A stretch of DNA of 7,223 bases, taken from positions 1-7,223 of the forward strand of contig DHSL01000032.1 of the NCBI GenBank assembly GCA_002411345.1, given 5' to 3'. Made by a program: the position numbers and the translations under genes. This document shows positions 7,207-7,223 of this stretch, piece by piece (position 1 is the stretch's first letter; the number at the start of each line of letters is the position of its first letter). The stretch comes from Bacteroidales bacterium UBA5287. Lineage in GTDB: Bacteria; Bacteroidota; Bacteroidia; Bacteroidales; Dysgonomonadaceae. The notes beneath the pieces are model-generated. The model did no database searches and was not told the DNA's origin. It was given only the letters and a program-made list of their open reading frames with translations.

Positions 7207-7223
7207 ATGATAAAAAAACATAT
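7207..7223 (+). CDS. Possible start of a further gene, cut by the window edge
   Basis: ATG at 7207 is followed by ATA AAA AAA CAT, giving MIKKH before the sequence ends. A basic start like this is typical of a signal-peptide-bearing protein, and the position (105 bp after the EEP stop, same strand) would suit a next gene. An in-frame TGA at 7198-7200 rules out an earlier ATG in this frame. Only five full codons are visible, so no product can be named. Confidence 0.25.

Overview
This window reads as Bacteroidota DNA, most likely a Bacteroidales-like organism. It is AT-rich, the start codons have A-rich leaders and no Shine-Dalgarno sequence, and it carries an adjacent SusC-like/SusD-like pair, the hallmark of this phylum's outer-membrane nutrient uptake systems. 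Genus and species cannot be read from the sequence.

Layout, all on the + strand: (1) 1-3258, a SusC-like TonB-dependent transporter whose 5' end lies outside the window. Its reading frame is open from base 1, and the first ~50 visible residues look like an STN domain, so the gene does not start at the TTG at 178. (2) 3393-5147, a complete SusD-like surface lipoprotein. (3) 5249-6034, a small lipoprotein in the SusE-like position, with an Ig-like N-terminal half and an unassigned C-terminal half. (4) A 221-bp gap holding a perfect 12-bp inverted repeat and a near-perfect 13-bp direct repeat. (5) 6256-7101, a secreted endonuclease/exonuclease/phosphatase (EEP) family enzyme with a full set of catalytic motifs. 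(6) A 122-bp tail that may contain the first codons of another gene at 7207.

Working model (inference): the SusC/SusD pair captures a ligand at the cell surface and imports it using TonB energy. The small lipoprotein may be an accessory surface binding protein. The EEP enzyme would act on a phosphoester-containing substrate or import product in the periplasm or outside the cell. No glycoside hydrolase, polysaccharide lyase or sulfatase lies in the window, so the only enzyme seen beside the pair is a phosphoesterase-fold protein. The STN domain suggests control by an ECF sigma/FecR-type anti-sigma pair, probably encoded upstream out of view. The inverted repeat after gene 3 could let the EEP gene be expressed differently from the uptake genes. 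This is a recognisable type of locus rather than a clearly new system; the least understood parts are the C-terminal half of the small lipoprotein and the substrate of the EEP enzyme.
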